A stretch of 64,000 nt of DNA, taken from Helianthus annuus. Its lineage: Eukaryota > Streptophyta > Magnoliopsida > Asterales > Asteraceae. Shown here one piece after another: positions 46,318 to 58,161 of the stretch. The translations under genes were made by a program, and so were the position numbers. The first letter of the stretch is position 1, and each line of letters starts with the position of its first letter. Location of the stretch: contig NC_035436.2 in NCBI RefSeq assembly GCF_002127325.2, forward strand, positions 123,488,271 to 123,552,270. Reading direction: 5' to 3'. Below the pieces are notes generated by a model. The model ran no database searches. It saw only the letters and a list, made by a program, of their open reading frames with translations, and had not been told where the DNA came from.

Positions 46318-47039
46318 TGGTTGCAATCTCCTTGATGGATATCTGAATTCCCTGGTTGCAAACTCCTTAAGGATCCAGGAATCTGGAAGGATCCATAAAA
46401 CTGAGAGGATCCTTGAACATGGGAGGATCCATGGACCTGAGAGGATCCTTGAACCTGCGAGGATCCTTGAACCTGCGAGGATCCTTGAACCTGCGAGGAT
46501 CCTTGAAACGGCCAGAATCCTTGAATCTGCTGCGCTCCCAAGTATCCTCCTGAGCTAGCGAAGGATCCTATATGCTGAGGGAGAGATCCTGCTGGTTGGA
46601 AGTATAATCCTGAAGCCTGAGTCATTGCTGATGATCCGTAGTGTACTCCTTTTGGTCCTCCCACGTATTGAACATCTGGAACTACTGAAGGCTGAGAGGT
46701 TATGACCGGAGTATCGAAATTCAAAGATCTGGGCATCAATGGGGAATGATCCTCTGCCGATCTCTTCTGTTTCTTGATGTCTCCAATTTCTCTGAGAATC
46801 CTCTCATTGGTCTTATCCTGCTGTTGTATATGCTCCTTCATATGCAAAATTAAAGTACACAAGTCACTAGTAGTGGGAGTATAAGAAGCAGAAGAAGTTG
46901 GAGGTTTTGAGAGAATGGGAGTCGGTTTCTTCTCGGCATTCTTCTGAGATCCAGAAGGTGGTGGAGGCAAAGGTGGAATGCCCTGAGACGAATTGACTGC
47001 AGATGTCGCACTGGAAGTGTTCTTTGATGATGAGGCCAT
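46318..47039 (-). pseudogene. gag: gag N-terminal fragment of the TAT4 tandem
   Basis: About 240 codons from MASSSKN through the coiled segment and the QVQGSS repeat to DIHQGD, where it is fused to LTR sequence. It is close to TAT3 gag (roughly 8 differences over the first 190 residues by eye), but on the opposite strand. It lacks the capsid domain, knuckle and protease. Confidence 0.88.
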
Positions 47040-47105
47040 CTGCTTGGATGCAATGAACCAAAATGACCACAAAAACAAGAATTTCTTAGGAATGAAGCAC
47101 CAATT

Positions 47106-47123
47106 GCCCCACGGTGGGCGCCA
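47106..47123 (-). other. Primer binding site, Lys-type tRNA (TAT4 tandem)
   Basis: Minus-strand TGGCGCCCACCGTGGGGC, three bases from the LTR. Confidence 0.78.
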
Positions 47124-47126
47124 AAC

Positions 47127-47834
47127 TGTTTTGGTCAAAAAAATCAAGCAATGATAATGCAACCAAACTCTTTGTCACGGGAATGATGCTTGAATTATTG
47201 AACGATATGAAGGATCACTTTGAAATGCAATGAACAAATAACACCAAGATTTATACGAGGAAAAAGCCCTTGATCAATGAATGATCTCCGGCATAAAAAA
47301 CCTCGGGTGATGGAAACTACCGATCACCAACTCAAATTAAACAATAAATCTGTTACAACTTCGGACGATAGCGAGCTAGTTACAAGGATCACTACAGTGT
47401 AAAGTGCACAGAAATCTGTAATCGCCAAGTGAATTGTCTAGAGCCGTTACGAGTGTGTGTGTTAAGCTAAAAGTAGCCAAGTCTTCTAAATTTAGCTCGC
47501 TATCCCCTTAAAAATGGAAAATATCTAAGCTAACTAACTATCCGCATTTCATGCAATTCCCCCACGAACTCCATAACGTCCATATTGGTCAAGCACGTGC
47601 AGAAGAAATAACGAATATGCTCCAGGAATCTCGCCAAGACCAAGTCCAAGCTCATACTCCTGGAAAACAATAACATATTCAAATTAGACAATCGTTAGTA
47701 TAAGGATCCTTAGCATGATCCATGATCCTGATCCTGCAACCCTCCTGAGGATCACTATCTGAAGCAGAAATAAGGATCACCAGATCCAATCAGTAGATGA
47801 GGATCACTGATCATAGGTGAATCCACCCCTAACA
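47127..47834 (-). repeat. Full LTR shared by the two units of the TAT4 tandem (708 bp)
   Basis: Plus-strand view TGTTTTGGTC ... CACCCCTAACA. On its right side the polypurine tract and about 90 bp that TAT5 has there are missing; short TAAC/AAC similarity at the joint suggests deletion. Confidence 0.88.
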
Positions 47835-48061
47835 AACTAGCCGTTATATGCGGACTTGCCGTTGAGATCCTGACGTCACTGAGGTGACTTATCCTGCAAA
47901 ATCATCATTATAAATGGCAGTTAGAGATAAGGGCTAGAGAGCATTTAAATTCGAGCGTTTCTTTTAAATCCTCATTCGAAGACTTATTTAGGTACTCCTC
48001 TCTCCTTTCTCTCTTCATCTTCTTGCTCTGTTTTTCTTTCTTTATCATCATCACAGCAAAA
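47835..48061 (+). promoter_or_regulatory. Promoter-like block of the TAT4 antisense gene
   Basis: CCGTT words, TGACGTCA at 47871-47878 and TATAAAT at 47909-47915, with the same spacing as in TAT1. Confidence 0.6.
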
Positions 48062-48363
48062 ATGATGCTCCCATCCTCACCGGGCAACGATCACAAGAAG
48101 AATAGCCCCTTGAAGAGCCAAGGGATCATCAAAGATTCCGCAAAAGAACGCTGCTGTTTCACCGATCCACAAATGGATAGAATTCGCCATTGCTTTCCGG
48201 CGAACACTGTTTTCAAACCGTTTGATCCCACTGATTTAAGCGATCATGCCTCTGAAACCTGGATAGCCTTTCCAGTCACCCCCTTCACCATAGGATATAC
48301 TTATCCTTTTCCAGCTTTTACCCAATCCTTTTTCTCCCTTACCGGCATTTCTTTCATCCAAGC
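48062..48363 (+). pseudogene. TAT4 antisense gene, exon 1 first part
   Basis: Open from MMLPSSPG to ISFIQA and colinear with TAT1 and TAT5. Interrupted at CAAGC by TAT5; the rest is at 58897-60197. See that entry for structure and damage. Confidence 0.85.
48359..48363. repeat. Target-site duplication CAAGC, left copy (TAT5)
   Basis: Identical to 58892-58896; removal of TAT5 restores the codons IQAM of the antisense gene. Confidence 0.93.
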
Positions 48364-49093
48364 TGTTAGGGCTGGATTTTTATCATACGTGATCCTTATG
48401 CGAGATCCTAACCAGTGATCCTTGTTTCTTTGGCAGACAGTGATCCTCAGCAGGACTTCCGGATCAGGATCATGGACCATTAAAGGATCCTCATACTAAC
48501 GGTCATCTTCGCTTAATGCAATGTTATTTTGCAGGAACATCTAGCAGGATACGCTCTTAGCATCATGATCAAGGGACGCGTCTTCACAATTATGGCAAGA
48601 GCTTAATCGGAGATAGACGTTGCACAGGATATGGAAACTTGGCTTGATTTATGGGCGGCAATTTAGGCTAGATTGTCTTTTATTTCTAAAGGGGTAATGA
48701 GCTGATAATTAGTCCTTTTACCTAAAATAGGTCACCTACACTTGTATAAATACCACTCTTCCTCATTTGGAAGAAGACACACGACGACATACAACGCAAC
48801 TCTCACACACTTAGACACTCGAAACAATAGTGATCCTTGTACTCAGCTCATTATCATCCGAAGTTGTAACTATATTTTTCTTATATTGAAGTTGGTGATC
48901 GGTAGTTGCCATCACCCGAGGTTTTTTATGCCGGAGATCATACATTGATCAAGGGCTTTTTCCTCGTATAAATCATTGTGTCTTTGCATCTTTATCACAG
49001 AAGTGATCCTTTACTTTCATAATTAACCAAGCATCATACCCCGTTTACATAAAGTTTGGTTACATTATCCTTGTGTGATTTTTGACCAAAACA
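48364..49093 (+). repeat. TAT5 5' LTR
   Basis: TGTTAGGGCTGGAT ... GACCAAAACA, 730 bp, TATAAATA at 48745-48752. Confidence 0.95.
48745..48752 (+). promoter_or_regulatory. TATA box of the TAT5 5' LTR
   Basis: TATAAATA, followed by purine-rich leader sequence; the copy in the 3' LTR is at 58543-58550. Confidence 0.65.
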
Positions 49094-49096
49094 GTT

Positions 49097-49114
49097 TGGC
49101 GCCCACCGTGGGGC
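49097..49114 (+). other. TAT5 primer binding site, Lys-type tRNA
   Basis: TGGCGCCCACCGTGGGGC, three bases past the LTR. Confidence 0.78.
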
Positions 49115-49170
49115 AATTGGTGCTTCATTCATAAGAAAATCTTTTGTTCGAAATCATTTCAAAGAGTTAC

Positions 49171-51753
49171 ATGGCTTCATCATTGAAGAACACGTCCACG
49201 GCGATGTCTACAGTCACCTCATCACAGACCACTCTGCCTCCTCCACCGGCAGGATCTCAGAAAAATACTGAGAAGAGACCAACTCCTACTTTCTCTAAAC
49301 CTCCATCTTCTTCTGCTATGAATTCTTCTATTCCCAGTACTAGTGATGTGTTTGCTTTAATTTTGCAGATGAAGGATCGTATGCAGCGGCAGGATGAGAC
49401 TAATGACAGGATCCTCAGGGAAATTGGAGACCTCAAAAGACAAAAGAAAGCGGCAGAGGATCATTCCCCACTGATGCCCAAATCCTTGAGCTTCGAGACT
49501 CCAATGATCACTTCCCAGCCATCAGGGATCCCGGACGTGCAAATCATAGGGGAGTCAAGAGGATTACATCTCAAGTCGGCAGCAATGACTCAGACATCAG
49601 GCTCACATTTTCAGCCAGCAGGATCCTATCCTCAGTATATGGGATCCTTCATGAATTCAGGAGTCTATCCAGGAACACAGCAACTTCAAGGATCCTATTT
49701 TGTCCCAGGATCATCCCAGGTTCAAGGATCCTCCTTTGTTCCAGGATCACTCCAGGTTCAAGGATCCTCCTTTGTTCCAGGATCGTCTCAGATACCAGGA
49801 TCCTTCCCGATGCCAGGATCCCTAAGAAGTTTGCAAACAGGAAATCCGGATGTCCATCAAGGGGATTTCATTCCAATGCAGACCATAGCCTCCACTGGTC
49901 CCTCCATTGTCCCTGAATCCCAGCAACTTGGATTCACAACCACTATTCCTAATTTGAACCCAATGGGAGGTAACACTTTAAATAATTATCTTGCCACTAA
50001 CCATGGATTCATGCAGGATACAGGTGTCAATCATGCTATGGCCAGGGAATTACAGAAACTAAAGGACATGATCTCGAGTGTTCCGGGAGTAGTTAAACCT
50101 ATACCTGAAATTGCAGATGGGAGCCATAAGGTATCTCGTTTTGCACCACCAATCTGTGATGCAGAGGTACCCAAAAGGTGCCATATCCCTACTATGAAGC
50201 TATATGACGGTACAACGGATCCAGAGGAACACGTAGCACAATACAGGGAGAGGATGGAGATCAATCCTATCCCAGAAAAATTGAAGGAAGCATGCTTATG
50301 TAAAGGATTTGGATCCACTCTTACTGGATCAGCTCTTAAATGGCTACTAAGTCTTCCCCCTTACTCTATTACCTCATTTGCTAATTTAGTTAATTTATTC
50401 AACAACCAATTCTCTTGTAGTAGAAAATTTGAAAGATTAACCAGTGATTTATATAGGGTAACCCAAAGTCATAATGAATCATTAAGAGATTATATAACTA
50501 AATTTAGTAAAGAATCCTTGGACATTCCCAACTTGGATACGGCTACGGCTGTTGAAGCCTTCAAAATGGGACTGCTTAAGGATTCATTATTCTATGATGA
50601 TCTTGTTATGACACCATGCAGGAACTTAGATGAAGTAAGAACTCGGGCACTCAGGTTCATCCGGCTAGAGGATGACAAGAGGATCCAGGAGAGACAAGTA
50701 GGATCCTCAAAACAAGATAAGCAAGGATCCTCCTTCAAGAGCAACAAATTCAAATCCTACCATAGAAATGAAAATCAGAATGTGCATGCTGTTGACCAGG
50801 AAGAGGATGATGAAGAATATCCTCCAATCTCAGAATATTGTTTTTCTGTTGATAATCATGAACTGATCCTTGCAATGCAGAACCTAGGTGAAAAAGGTAG
50901 GTGGCCCAGGAAGAATGATAAACCATCCGGGACTAAAGACAAGTCAAAATGGTGTGCATACCACGAGGATTTCGGGCATCTAACTGAAGATTGCATAGCC
51001 TTAAGAAAAGAAATTGGATACCTGCTAAGCAAGGGGCATCTAAAAGAATTGCTGGGGAGAAAAAAGCAAAGGACCCAGGATCCTGAAAGGATCCCCGAAA
51101 AAGCTCCAGCACCTCCGGCAAATGCACAAGTGATCAACTTTATATCCGGAGGATCAGACATCTGTGGTACATCCTTCTCGGCAGCCAAAAGACTTGCAAA
51201 AGAATCAAAAATGGATAATGGAGAAAGGCCTATTAGAACATCAAGTGTCTCAGAAGGGAAGACGATAACGTTTGATTAGGATGATCGCATTAACATTCAG
51301 GATCCTCATCATGATAGTTTAGTCATTACTCTCTTTATCTCTAACCATTTTGTCCGCAGGATCCTTATCGATGGAGGAAGCTCAGTGAACATTATCCAGC
51401 TTGATGTTCTGAAGAAAATGGGTATCCCAGAATCAGACATCACACCAAGATCCTCCGTGCTTGTAGGATTCAGTGGAGAAACAAAGAAAACTCTGGGGGA
51501 CATCAAACTCCCAATCTACGTGGAAGGATTACATAATTATCAGAAATTTTGTGTTATTGACTGTTTATCTTGTTGCAACGTTATCCTTGGCAGGCCTTGG
51601 ATACACGATATGAAAGCAGTCCCATCCACCTACCATCAATGTGTGAAGCTCCCTAGCCCATGGGGGATAATCAAGATCGACAGTGATCAGCAGGAGGCTA
51701 AGGATTGTTATACCTCATCTATGAAGCCAACCTCGAAGCCAAGGGAGCAATAG
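49171..51753 (+). pseudogene. gag: TAT5 gag-protease, one premature stop
   Basis: Starts MASSLKN and is colinear with TAT1 gag over its full length, with the SSFVPGSSQVQ repeat, capsid-like domain, CX2HX4HX4C knuckle and protease (LIDGGSS near 51370). TAG at 51277-51279 stands where TAT1 has a Glu codon, so the protein would end about 30 codons before the protease Asp. Otherwise the frame is open to the natural UAG at 51751-51753. Particles could form from the capsid part, but no protease would be made. Confidence 0.9.
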
Positions 51754-51759
51754 CAATTA
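51751..51759 (+). promoter_or_regulatory. Leaky-stop context UAG-CAA-UUA between gag-protease and pol (TAT5)
   Basis: Same nine bases, same frame relation and same place as in TAT1. It is distinct from the secondary TAG at 51796-51798, which replaces a CAG codon of TAT1. Confidence 0.75.
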
Positions 51760-54700
51760 CAGTATCCTCCGAGGAACGTCTTGGAGGCAAGGGAATAGGA
51801 TGTGGACGAAATCCTTTTGGATCCTAGTGATCCTGAGTCAAAAATCTATATCGGGTCAGGGATCCTTAGCAAGATGAAAGAAGATTTACTATCCTTCCTC
51901 AAAAGACGAAAATCCACCTTTGCTTGGAAACATGAAGACATGACAGGTATATCTAAGGATATTATTACTCACAAACTTGGCATTGACAGGTCTATCAAAC
52001 CAATCCATCAAAAAAGGAGGAAGTTTGCACCAGAAAGGAATGCCATTATCCAAGAAGAAGTAGAGAGACTACTTCGAGCAGGTATGATCAGAGAGGTAAA
52101 ATATCCAAAATGGTTAGCCAATGTGGTTGTTGTCCAAAAGAAAAATGGAAAGTGGAGGGTATGTGTCGATTTCACTGATTTGAATAAGGCATGTCCCAAG
52201 GATCCTTTCCCATTACCCCACATTGACTCCATGGTGGATGCAACGGCGGGGCATGAACTGTTGACCTTTATGGATGCATCATCTGGATTCCAACAAATTC
52301 AGATGGAACCATCTGACCAAGAGGATACGGCCTTTATGACCCCAACCGGTTTATATTGTTATATCGCCATGCCTTTTGGACAAAGAAATGGAGGTGCAAC
52401 ATATCAAAGGCTGGTAAATATGATGTTCAAAGATCAAATTGGAAAAAACTATGGAGGTGTACATAGATGATATGGTGGTCAAGTCAAAGAAAGCTGAGGA
52501 TCACCTAAGGGACTTGGAAGAAGCATTCGATATCCTTGATAATTACAACATGAAACTTAATCCTTCAAAATGCCATTTTGGTGTTAAGGCAGGAAAGTTC
52601 TTAGGATACATGGTAACCCAGAGGGGCATTGAAGCAAGCCCGGAACAAATCAAAGCATTAGTAAATATCAAATCTCCTACCAATGCCAAGGATGTTCAAA
52701 GACTGACAGGCAGGATAGCAGCTCTGAACAGGTTCATATCAAAATCCTCAGAAAAATGCAAAGAATTTTACGATATCCTAAGGAAGAATAAGAAGTTTGA
52801 ATGGACTGAGAAGCATGAGAACGCTTTACAAGCCCTTAAAGAATATATGTCCTCAGCACCAACATTAGCAAAACCGGAAAAAGGAGATGTGTTATCCTTA
52901 TACCTGGCGGTATCCTCAACCGCAGTAAGTGCTGTCCTTGTCAAGGATCACGAAGGTACACAATATCCTATCTACTATGAAACCGGAGATGTCAGGGAGA
53001 ATGGCTAAGTGGGCAGTGAAGCTTAGTGCCCATGATATAAGATATGAACCAAGAACAGCCATTAAATCACAAGCCTTAGCTGACTTTGTGGCTGATTTCA
53101 GTAGTGATCTACAAAAAGAAGCAGAATTGGAGGTCCAGCAGCTGGATGAAACCAAGGATCCTTGGATATTACACACTGACGGATCCTCAAATGTCAAGGG
53201 CACAGGGCTCGGGATCCTACTAAAATCGCCACAGGGGGACATAATACCCCACTCCATAGCCTGTGAATTCCAAGCAACTAACAATGAGGCTGAATATGAA
53301 GCCTTAATTGCTGGCTTGCAAATCGCCAAGGATATGGGGGTAAAATATCTCGAAGTATATGTAGACTCATTGTTGATCACTAATCACTTTAATGGGTCCT
53401 ATGCTGTTAAAGGTGAAAAACTAACCAAGTATTTAGAGATAGTCAAAGAATTGGCACTCTCCTTTGTTTCTTTCAGCTTGACACAGGTACCAAGGGAGGA
53501 AAACACAGAGGCTGATGCATTGGCCAACCTAGGATCATCCTTGAAGATTCCAGAAGAAATAAGTATCCCTATCATCCATATCCTGGCTCCTGCTATCAAA
53601 AATCAGGTGGCCATGGAAATAGAAGAGGATACTGCGATGATCCCTAGTGAAGAAGCTCAACCTTATTCAGGATCATGGATCTCACCAATCATGAAATACT
53701 TGCAACACGGGGAGATTCCGATGGAAGAAAATCCTAGAGCTTTCAGGATTAAGGTATCTCAATTCACAATTTTGAATGATGTATTATATAAGCGATCTCT
53801 TGCAGGACCATATCTGAGATGTATCGAGGATCCTGAAATTGAAGAAGTATTGAAAGATTTCCACGAAGGAGATTGCGGAAACCACACTGGGGGCAGAGCA
53901 TTGTTCTCAAGGATCCTTAGAACAAGATACTACTGGCCAACCATGAAAAGGGATGCTGTAGAGTATGCTAAGAAGTGTGATCCTTGCCAAAGACATAGCA
54001 ATATCCTCCATCAGCCAGCTGAATTTTTACACCCAATACCATCCTCTTGGCCATTCATGAGATGGGGAATGGATATAGTTGGCAAGCTTCCTTAAGCACC
54101 TGGTGGAAAAGTATTTATGCTTGCCATGACCGACTATTTTTCCAAGTGGATAGAAGCTGAAGCCTTCGCCCAAGTCAGAGAAAAGGAAGTCATATCCTTC
54201 ATTAAAAGAAACATTATAACTAGATTTGGCATTCCCTCTGAAATTGTATGTGATAATGGCTCCCAATTCATTGGAAGCAGAACCACTAACTTTTGTGACA
54301 GTTGGGGAATCAAGATGATAACATCAAGACCAGTTCATCCACAAGCCAATGGTCAAGCAGAATCATCTAACAAGATCATCATCAACAATCTGAAGAAGAA
54401 GCTAGGATCCAAGAAGGGGAAATGGGCAGAGGAGCTACCTTATGTGCTATGGGCTGATAGGACAACTCCTAAGAATGCCACTGGTCAAACACCTTTCTCT
54501 TTAGTAATTGGGGGCAGAAGCAGTGATCCCAACAGAGATGGTGATCCCAACTGTTAGAACAAGTGCTCATGATCCTGAAAAGAATGCTACAATCCTGGCT
54601 CAGGATTTGGATACTATTGAGGAAATCAGGGATCTGGCTAGGATAAGGATGGCAAGCTACCAACAAAGAATGGCTGGTGCTTACAACAAAAATGTTAGGA

Positions 54701-54909
54701 TAAGGAAGTTCCAAGTCGGAGATATGGTGTTGAGAAAAGCATTCCAAAACACTATCAATCCTGCTGATGGGAAGTTAGCACCAAAATGGGAAGGCCCTTA
54801 CTTGATTGAAGCTGAAGCAGGAAAGGGGGCATAGAGATTGCTAACCATGGAAGGAAACTTGTTACCAAGAGCCTGGAATGCTGTTCACTTAAAGAGATAC
54901 TTTATGTGA
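51754..54909 (+). pseudogene. pol: TAT5 pol (RT, RNase H, second RNase H, integrase), multiply broken
   Basis: Colinear with TAT1 pol. RT catalytic YIDD and all four acidic positions of the second RNase H (HTDGSS, NNEAEYEAL, VYVDSLL, ADALANLG) remain, and integrase has MDIVG, CDNGSQF and the Glu after QAESS. Damage: TAG 51796-51798, frameshift in the A-run near 52440-52450, deletion of about 152 bp at 52979 removing most of the first RNase H, TAA 54093-54095, one-base insertion near 54510, TAG 54832-54834. No pol protein can be made. Several residues lost in TAT1 integrase are intact here, so neither copy derives directly from the other. Confidence 0.91.
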
Positions 54910-56239
54910 ACATGATCCTTCAAGCATGTGATCCTTATATTGAAGTATCCTCGAAGGATCCCGGTGATGTCAGTGATCCTTACTCTGGTAATGTCCTTAT
55001 CTTAAAACATTTACATTTCCTTACTTTTAACCAAAGGATAAGGATCCTGTATCCTTCATCCTCTTCTCACGAACCGTTTGAGTTATGATAGTTCAGGTAT
55101 CTTCAGCATATCGTCAAAGATCCTCGAAAGCACCACAGATCCTTGGGTCCAACCCCAGTTATCCATGGGATTATCCCCAGTTTTCGCCAGTAGCGCACGA
55201 TGATCCTGATATAGTTCACGTCTTTGGGACCAGTACCCACTTCCGGGGCTGACAACCTCATCGTACTGGCTATATCTAGGATCCTACGTATAATGGTAGA
55301 CGTACCATACATCCGTTCCTAAGGTTTCTAACGTTTTCACATTAGCTAAGGTTTTGACATTTTCATGTCACAAAGTTTTGATAGTCGCCAGTAAGGGCCA
55401 TACTCCAGTTTACATACGATCCTTTGGGCTTGTCCCCAGTTATCCTTTGGGCTTGTCCCCAGTTACTAACTTATCTTTTATATTGGCTTAGTCCCAAGTT
55501 ATATTCCATTTTTCAGGTTTTCAAAGTTAAACAATTAAGGATCCTTAATCCTTATTATCCATTAAAGTTTTACTTATGGTTATCCCGATTAAAGGTTAAG
55601 ATCCTAACTTGGATCCTCAGGTATGATCCTTAACTATTTTTAATTTTATTATTCATTTGAATAACCTTTGGACCTTGACAACTGAACCTATGATCCTTAA
55701 AATAAACTACCTTGAAAATTTTCGATTATAGGATATTTTGATCCAGGATCATATCCTAAATTTCTTAAACATAATTTGCTCAACTTTTCTTACTCAAACA
55801 AACATGTGTCAAAACAATTGAAAATAAAAAGGATAATAACACAAGATAAGTGACAAAAGTTTAAGATTTTATTTATTAACGAAAGGATTAACCCTTCAAA
55901 AGTTGTCAAAATTGCCAACCCACATTTCTACCAGCAAAACGTGGCCCGTCCACATGGGTTGGCAAAGGGTGTCCATTGTCTATGCGGTCTTAGCATGTGC
56001 AGGAAATCAAAAGCGGCAGGATCACAAAGGCTTCATCCCCCAAACAGAGGATCCCTCCACCTTTTGTAATCCTACCTATTGTCCAAAGGATCCAGGATCC
56101 TTAACCCTAAAAACTATTGTTCGAAGATTACAGACCATAATTGTTTCAAACCATCAACAACCATAAAAAACCATTACTAAACCTAAAAAATTGGGCTCTG
56201 GCCTAGTCAACAATATCCATCATCGCCCAATCATGCAGC
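54910..56239. other. TAT5 non-coding region between integrase and antisense gene
   Basis: Mirror of 9990-11346: GGATCC-rich, short GGGGACAAGCCC-type repeats near 55420-55500 (inverted), the conserved hairpin at 55912-55965. No supported ORF. Confidence 0.8.
55912..55965 (-). other. Conserved hairpin downstream of the TAT5 antisense gene
   Basis: TTGCCAACCCA / TGGGTTGGCAA, perfect 11-bp stem; same place as in TAT1 and TAT4. Confidence 0.65.
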
Positions 56240-57839
56240 CTACTCCTTCGCTGCTCCATCACCACCAGCTTCTCCACCTTGCTCCTTGTCAGCATCACCT
56301 CCCTCCAGCATCGGGATATCCTCAGCATCATCGTCATCCTCCAACTCTGCTAGCCTTGCCTTCCAGCCTTCAACATCCCATGTGCTCTTATCAAAGGAAG
56401 GATCTTGAGCCTCCGTAGCCATCTGCAGTTGTATCTTGTACATAGCTATCGCGGCAGAGACTTTAGCGTCCTGAGTAATGTCATGCTTCTCATAATCAAA
56501 CTTGATCAATGCTTTGACAGCCTCATCCTTAACAGCCCGGATCTCCTTCTCAAGATCAGCGATCTTGAGATCCTTCAGCACACCCATCTGTTGAAGGTCG
56601 GCAATTTGACGATCTTGATCTTCGACTTGGTTAACATAAGTCTCCATTTCGGTGAATTTCTACAAGAAAAACAGGAAGAAACAACATCAGACATAGGTGA
56701 TCCTTAGACTTATCAGGATAACCAACAGGGGCAGTGATCCTAACCTCGTCGAAATAATCAAGGAACTGCTGACGAAGGAGGGGAAATCCTTGGAGATCTT
56801 CAGAAGTCTTCCTCTTTTTCCCCTTACCCCGGATAGGTGCCTTGGGGGCTGAAACTGAAGGACTGGCAGCAGGAGCCTTCTTCCTCGAAGACTTGACGTT
56901 GGCAAGATCATCTATCCCAAATTTAGAGGCAGATTTGACAAACCTGGCAGACTTCCCAGCACCTACACAATCAAAATCAAGATAAGTTGCTTTATTAATT
57001 AAACAATCCTACGTGTAATTTATTTTCTATAAGGATACTTACTAGACATAGTGGCAGATGCAGAGGATACTTCTTGTGAATCTTGGACAGTGATTTGGAA
57101 ACTTCTGACCTCAGGATCAAGCTTTTTAAAAGCTAAGACTCTCTCTCTTGCAGCAGGGGTTAATTTCAGATGAGCGATGGATATAGCTGCACAAGAGATA
57201 AAAAAGACATTAGTGATCCTCATCATATGAGACAGGACTGATAGTGATCCTTCGAGGATCCTCTATCCTACCATGAGTGGCCCATTCCTTGGGCAGATCC
57301 TTCCCATCTGGGATGGAATCCCTCCTAACAAGGAAAAAGCGACGCTTCCAGTTTGTATCGTTCTTAGTGACATTGAAGACAGGGTGATCCTCCCCGGCTT
57401 TCCGTTTCAGCAAGAACCGATGAGAACCAAATGTGGTAAGATCATAAAGCTCGGCCAACTCCGCCATCCCAAGATCAATCCCTTTCTGCTCAATGATCCT
57501 CTCGAAGGTATACAGAACCCTCCAGATCATCGGCATAGCTTGGATATAAGAGATGCCGGTTAAGGAAAAGAAAGATTGGGTGAAGGTTGGAAAAGGATAC
57601 GAATACCCTATAGTGAAGGGAGTAGCAGGAAAAGCCACCCAGACGTCTGAAACAAAGTCGCTCAAAGCTGCAGGAACAAAGGATTTGAAAACAGCATTCA
57701 CCGGAAAGCAATGACGAATTCTGCCTACGTGAGCGTCAGTAAAACAACACCTCTCCGTAGGAGAATCCTTGATGATCCCCTGGCTTTTTAGGGGACTACT
57801 CTTCTTGGAATCCTTGTGAGGAGAATTCCGGAGCAACAT
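56240..57839 (-). CDS. Tat antisense accessory gene, four exons, intact
   Basis: Exons 57272-57839, 57043-57186, 56745-56962, 56240-56659; 1,350 nt, 449 residues, no stop. Introns are 85, 80 and 85 nt with GT-AG ends (GTAGGA...TGTGCAG; GTAAGT...GTGTAG; GTTAGG...CTTGTAG). Exon 2 has the same length (144 nt) in all three copies. Residues 1-190 form a conserved globular domain (QAMPMIWRVL, FGSHRFLLKRK, KNDTNWKRRFF); a basic SSRKK/GKGKKRK region follows, possibly nuclear; then a coiled coil from about residue 310 and an acidic end (ELEDDDDAEDIP). It resembles gypsy-type transposon / Transposase_28 proteins from memory. Comparable antisense genes are known in other Tat-lineage elements; function is not established. 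Promoter-like block at 57840-58050. Confidence 0.85.
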
Positions 57840-58148
57840 GCTTGTGACGGAATGGAAACAGAGTAAAAACAGAAAACAGAGCAAAGAGAATAGAGAAAGG
57901 AAAGAGAGAAGAGGAAAATACCTGATCAATCTTCAGTGGAGATTATAAAGGGAGTATATCCTGAATTTAAATACAAATCGATCCTCACCCTATCTCCTAT
58001 TTATAATTATGATTTGCAGGGATGTCACTTCAGTGACGTAATGATCACAACGGCTAGTCCGCTTATAACGGCTAGTTATCCGAAGTAATCCGTTGAAGAT
58101 AAGATCAGAGCAAAATATAACTCATTAATTTACAATAAACTCCTTATA
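57840..58148 (-). promoter_or_regulatory. Promoter-like block of the TAT5 antisense gene
   Basis: On the minus strand: repeated AACGG / CCGTT words (58045-58105), TTACGTCA at 58034-58041, TATAAAT at 57999-58005, leader to the ATG at 57839. It extends to the polypurine tract of the element. Confidence 0.6.
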
Positions 58149-58161
58149 TTTTGGGGGCAAT
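58149..58161 (+). other. TAT5 polypurine tract
   Basis: TTTTGGGGGCAAT directly before the 3' LTR. It is missing from the corresponding places of TAT1 and TAT4. Confidence 0.75.

Noticed and set aside
48742..48948. Identical 68-codon ORF in both TAT5 LTRs (also 58540-58746)
   Set aside because: It lies over the TATA box and transcribed leader, and identity simply reflects LTR identity; no homologue in the other Tat LTRs.
51802..51804. An internal start codon for TAT5 pol
   Set aside because: It reads GTG, not ATG, and the homologous TAT1 pol is open right up to the UAG, so readthrough is the better explanation.
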